From NCBI GenBank assembly GCA_020635855.1, contig JACJYZ010000002.1, positions 1,798,001 to 1,862,000 on the forward strand: a stretch of DNA of 64,000 nt. The letters are read 5' to 3'. The notes under the pieces were generated by a model, which ran no database searches, had not been told where the DNA came from, and saw only the letters and a program-made list of their open reading frames with translations. A program made the position numbers and the translations under genes. How positions within the stretch are numbered: position 1 is the stretch's first letter; each line of letters begins with the position of its first letter. Source of the DNA: Flavobacteriales bacterium (GTDB lineage: Bacteria > Bacteroidota > Bacteroidia > JACJYZ01). Shown in pieces: positions 63,342 to 64,000 of the stretch.

Positions 63342-64000
63342 TCAGGCGTTTGCTTTCTGCGCAGCCACCCAGTTTTTAACACGGCTTTCCAGGATGGCCA
63401 ACGGGATGCATCCGCTCCCCAGCACCAGGTCGTGGAATGCACGGATGTCAAAAGCATCACCCAGCTCATGTTCCGCATACGTCCGGAGCTCCCTGATTTT
63501 CAACTGCCCGATCTTATAGGAAAGCGCCTGTCCGGGCCACGACATGTACCTTTCTATCTCCGCCACAATGCTGGCTTCCGGTTCAGCTTCGTGCTCCAGT
63601 GAATACTGAATGGCTTCTTCCCGCGTCCAACCCTTTACATGCATGCCCACATCCACCACCAGGCGGATGGCCCGGTGCATCTCTCCGCTCAACATGCCGA
63701 AATACTGGTACGGATCGGTATACAAGCCCAGTTCTTTACCCAGCGATTCGGAATACAAAGCCCATCCTTCACCATAGGCGCTGTACCACAGCCTTTGGCG
63801 GAAGGTCGGAAGGTCCTGATTTTCCTGCGCAAGAGACACCTGGTAGTGATGTCCCGGAATGGCTTCGTGCAGGAAGAGGTCTTCATCACCGAAGATGTTG
63901 TATTTCTTCGCATCCGGAACAGGTACGTAAAAGATCCCGGGCCGGCTTCCGTCGTTGCTTCCGGCCACATACTCGGCGCTGGCAGACGCCTCACGGAAGG
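63342..64000 (-). CDS. DUF885 domain protein, C-terminal part (partial)
   Basis: The reading frame is open to the window edge at 64000, so only the last 219 or so residues are seen. They contain HEAIPGHHYQ, the HExxxGH-type zinc-binding motif of DUF885, and LWYSAYGEGWALYSESLG, both hallmarks of this metalloprotease-like family (full length usually about 550-600 residues). Catalytic activity is inferred from the motif. The upstream part and the start are outside the window. Confidence 0.9.
   Translation of the reverse strand, partial: FREASASAEYVAGSNDGSRPGIFYVPVPDAKKYNIFGDEDLFLHEAIPGHHYQVSLAQENQDLPTFRQRLWYSAYGEGWALYSESLGKELGLYTDPYQYFGMLSGEMHRAIRLVVDVGMHVKGWTREEAIQYSLEHEAEPEASIVAEIERYMSWPGQALSYKIGQLKIRELRTYAEHELGDAFDIRAFHDLVLGSGCIPLAILESRVKNWVAAQKANA

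Overview
The window looks like a chromosomal segment of a Bacteroidota bacterium, probably an uncultured member of the Flavobacteriales/Cytophagales/Chitinophagales sphere, of medium GC. The evidence is many promoters of the Bacteroidota type (-7 element TAnnTTTG, sometimes with a TTTG or TTG about 19-21 bases upstream), absence of obvious Shine-Dalgarno sequences, a TonB-dependent receptor with a carboxypeptidase-regulatory-like N-terminus, a split transketolase, a bTHX ribosomal protein and a GldL-like membrane protein. No tRNA, 5S/16S/23S rRNA, CRISPR array or prophage was seen.

Layout. 0.3-3.4 kb: a SpoU/TrmH-type RNA methyltransferase, a bTHX protein with a histone-H1-like (PAAKK)15 tail, a complete IS200-type insertion sequence, a hypothetical protein and YqgE/AlgH. 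3.4-7.6 kb (minus): a tightly overlapping three-gene operon of FAD oxidoreductase, polyferredoxin-like membrane Fe-S protein and membrane GT2 glycosyltransferase. 7.8-9.2 kb: shikimate kinase and an SDR. 9.5-14.4 kb (plus): a surface-polysaccharide module (Wzz-like, O-antigen ligase/polymerase, SGNH hydrolase, GT39-like). 14.4-25.0 kb (minus): three B12-binding radical SAM proteins, three SAM methyltransferases, a GT4, a GT-C membrane protein, a nucleotidyltransferase-fold protein and a small coiled-coil protein, in three transcription units. 25.4-34.1 kb (plus): DUF4139 protein, ABC-F ATPase, AI-2E family transporter, several hypothetical envelope proteins and SmpB. 34.3-40.1 kb: envelope proteins, RimK, a cation/proton antiporter and YchF. 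40.5-50.4 kb (plus): a split transketolase interrupted by a VWA protein, an ECF sigma/anti-sigma/Spy-like unit, TrmD, TrxB, an AT-rich Fic gene and a PadR/membrane-sensor pair. 50.4-54.2 kb (minus): RNase P RNA, Smr, DUF2279, phosphoglucomutase and a small ORF. 54.3-64.0 kb: an oligopeptide-type ABC substrate-binding protein with two unusually large permeases, a TonB receptor, SRPBCC and YdeI-like proteins, a hypothetical protein and the C-terminal part of a DUF885 protein cut by the window edge.

The intergenic regions carry an unusual structure. At least six contain a composite repeat: a GC-rich 'block A' (core close to GCTCCCTCCGGTCGCGTAA) followed, always in the same relative orientation, by a perfect or near-perfect tandem array of 7- or 8-base units whose sequence differs at each locus. 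One locus forms a perfect 30-base inverted repeat, and arrays reach into gene ends. The other strong candidates for something new are the radical SAM/methyltransferase/nucleotidyltransferase operon, the flavoprotein/Fe-S/glycosyltransferase operon, the bTHX-H1 fusion, the PadR-controlled GldL-like protein, and the series of promoters that end only 4-7 bases before the start codon and imply leaderless mRNAs.
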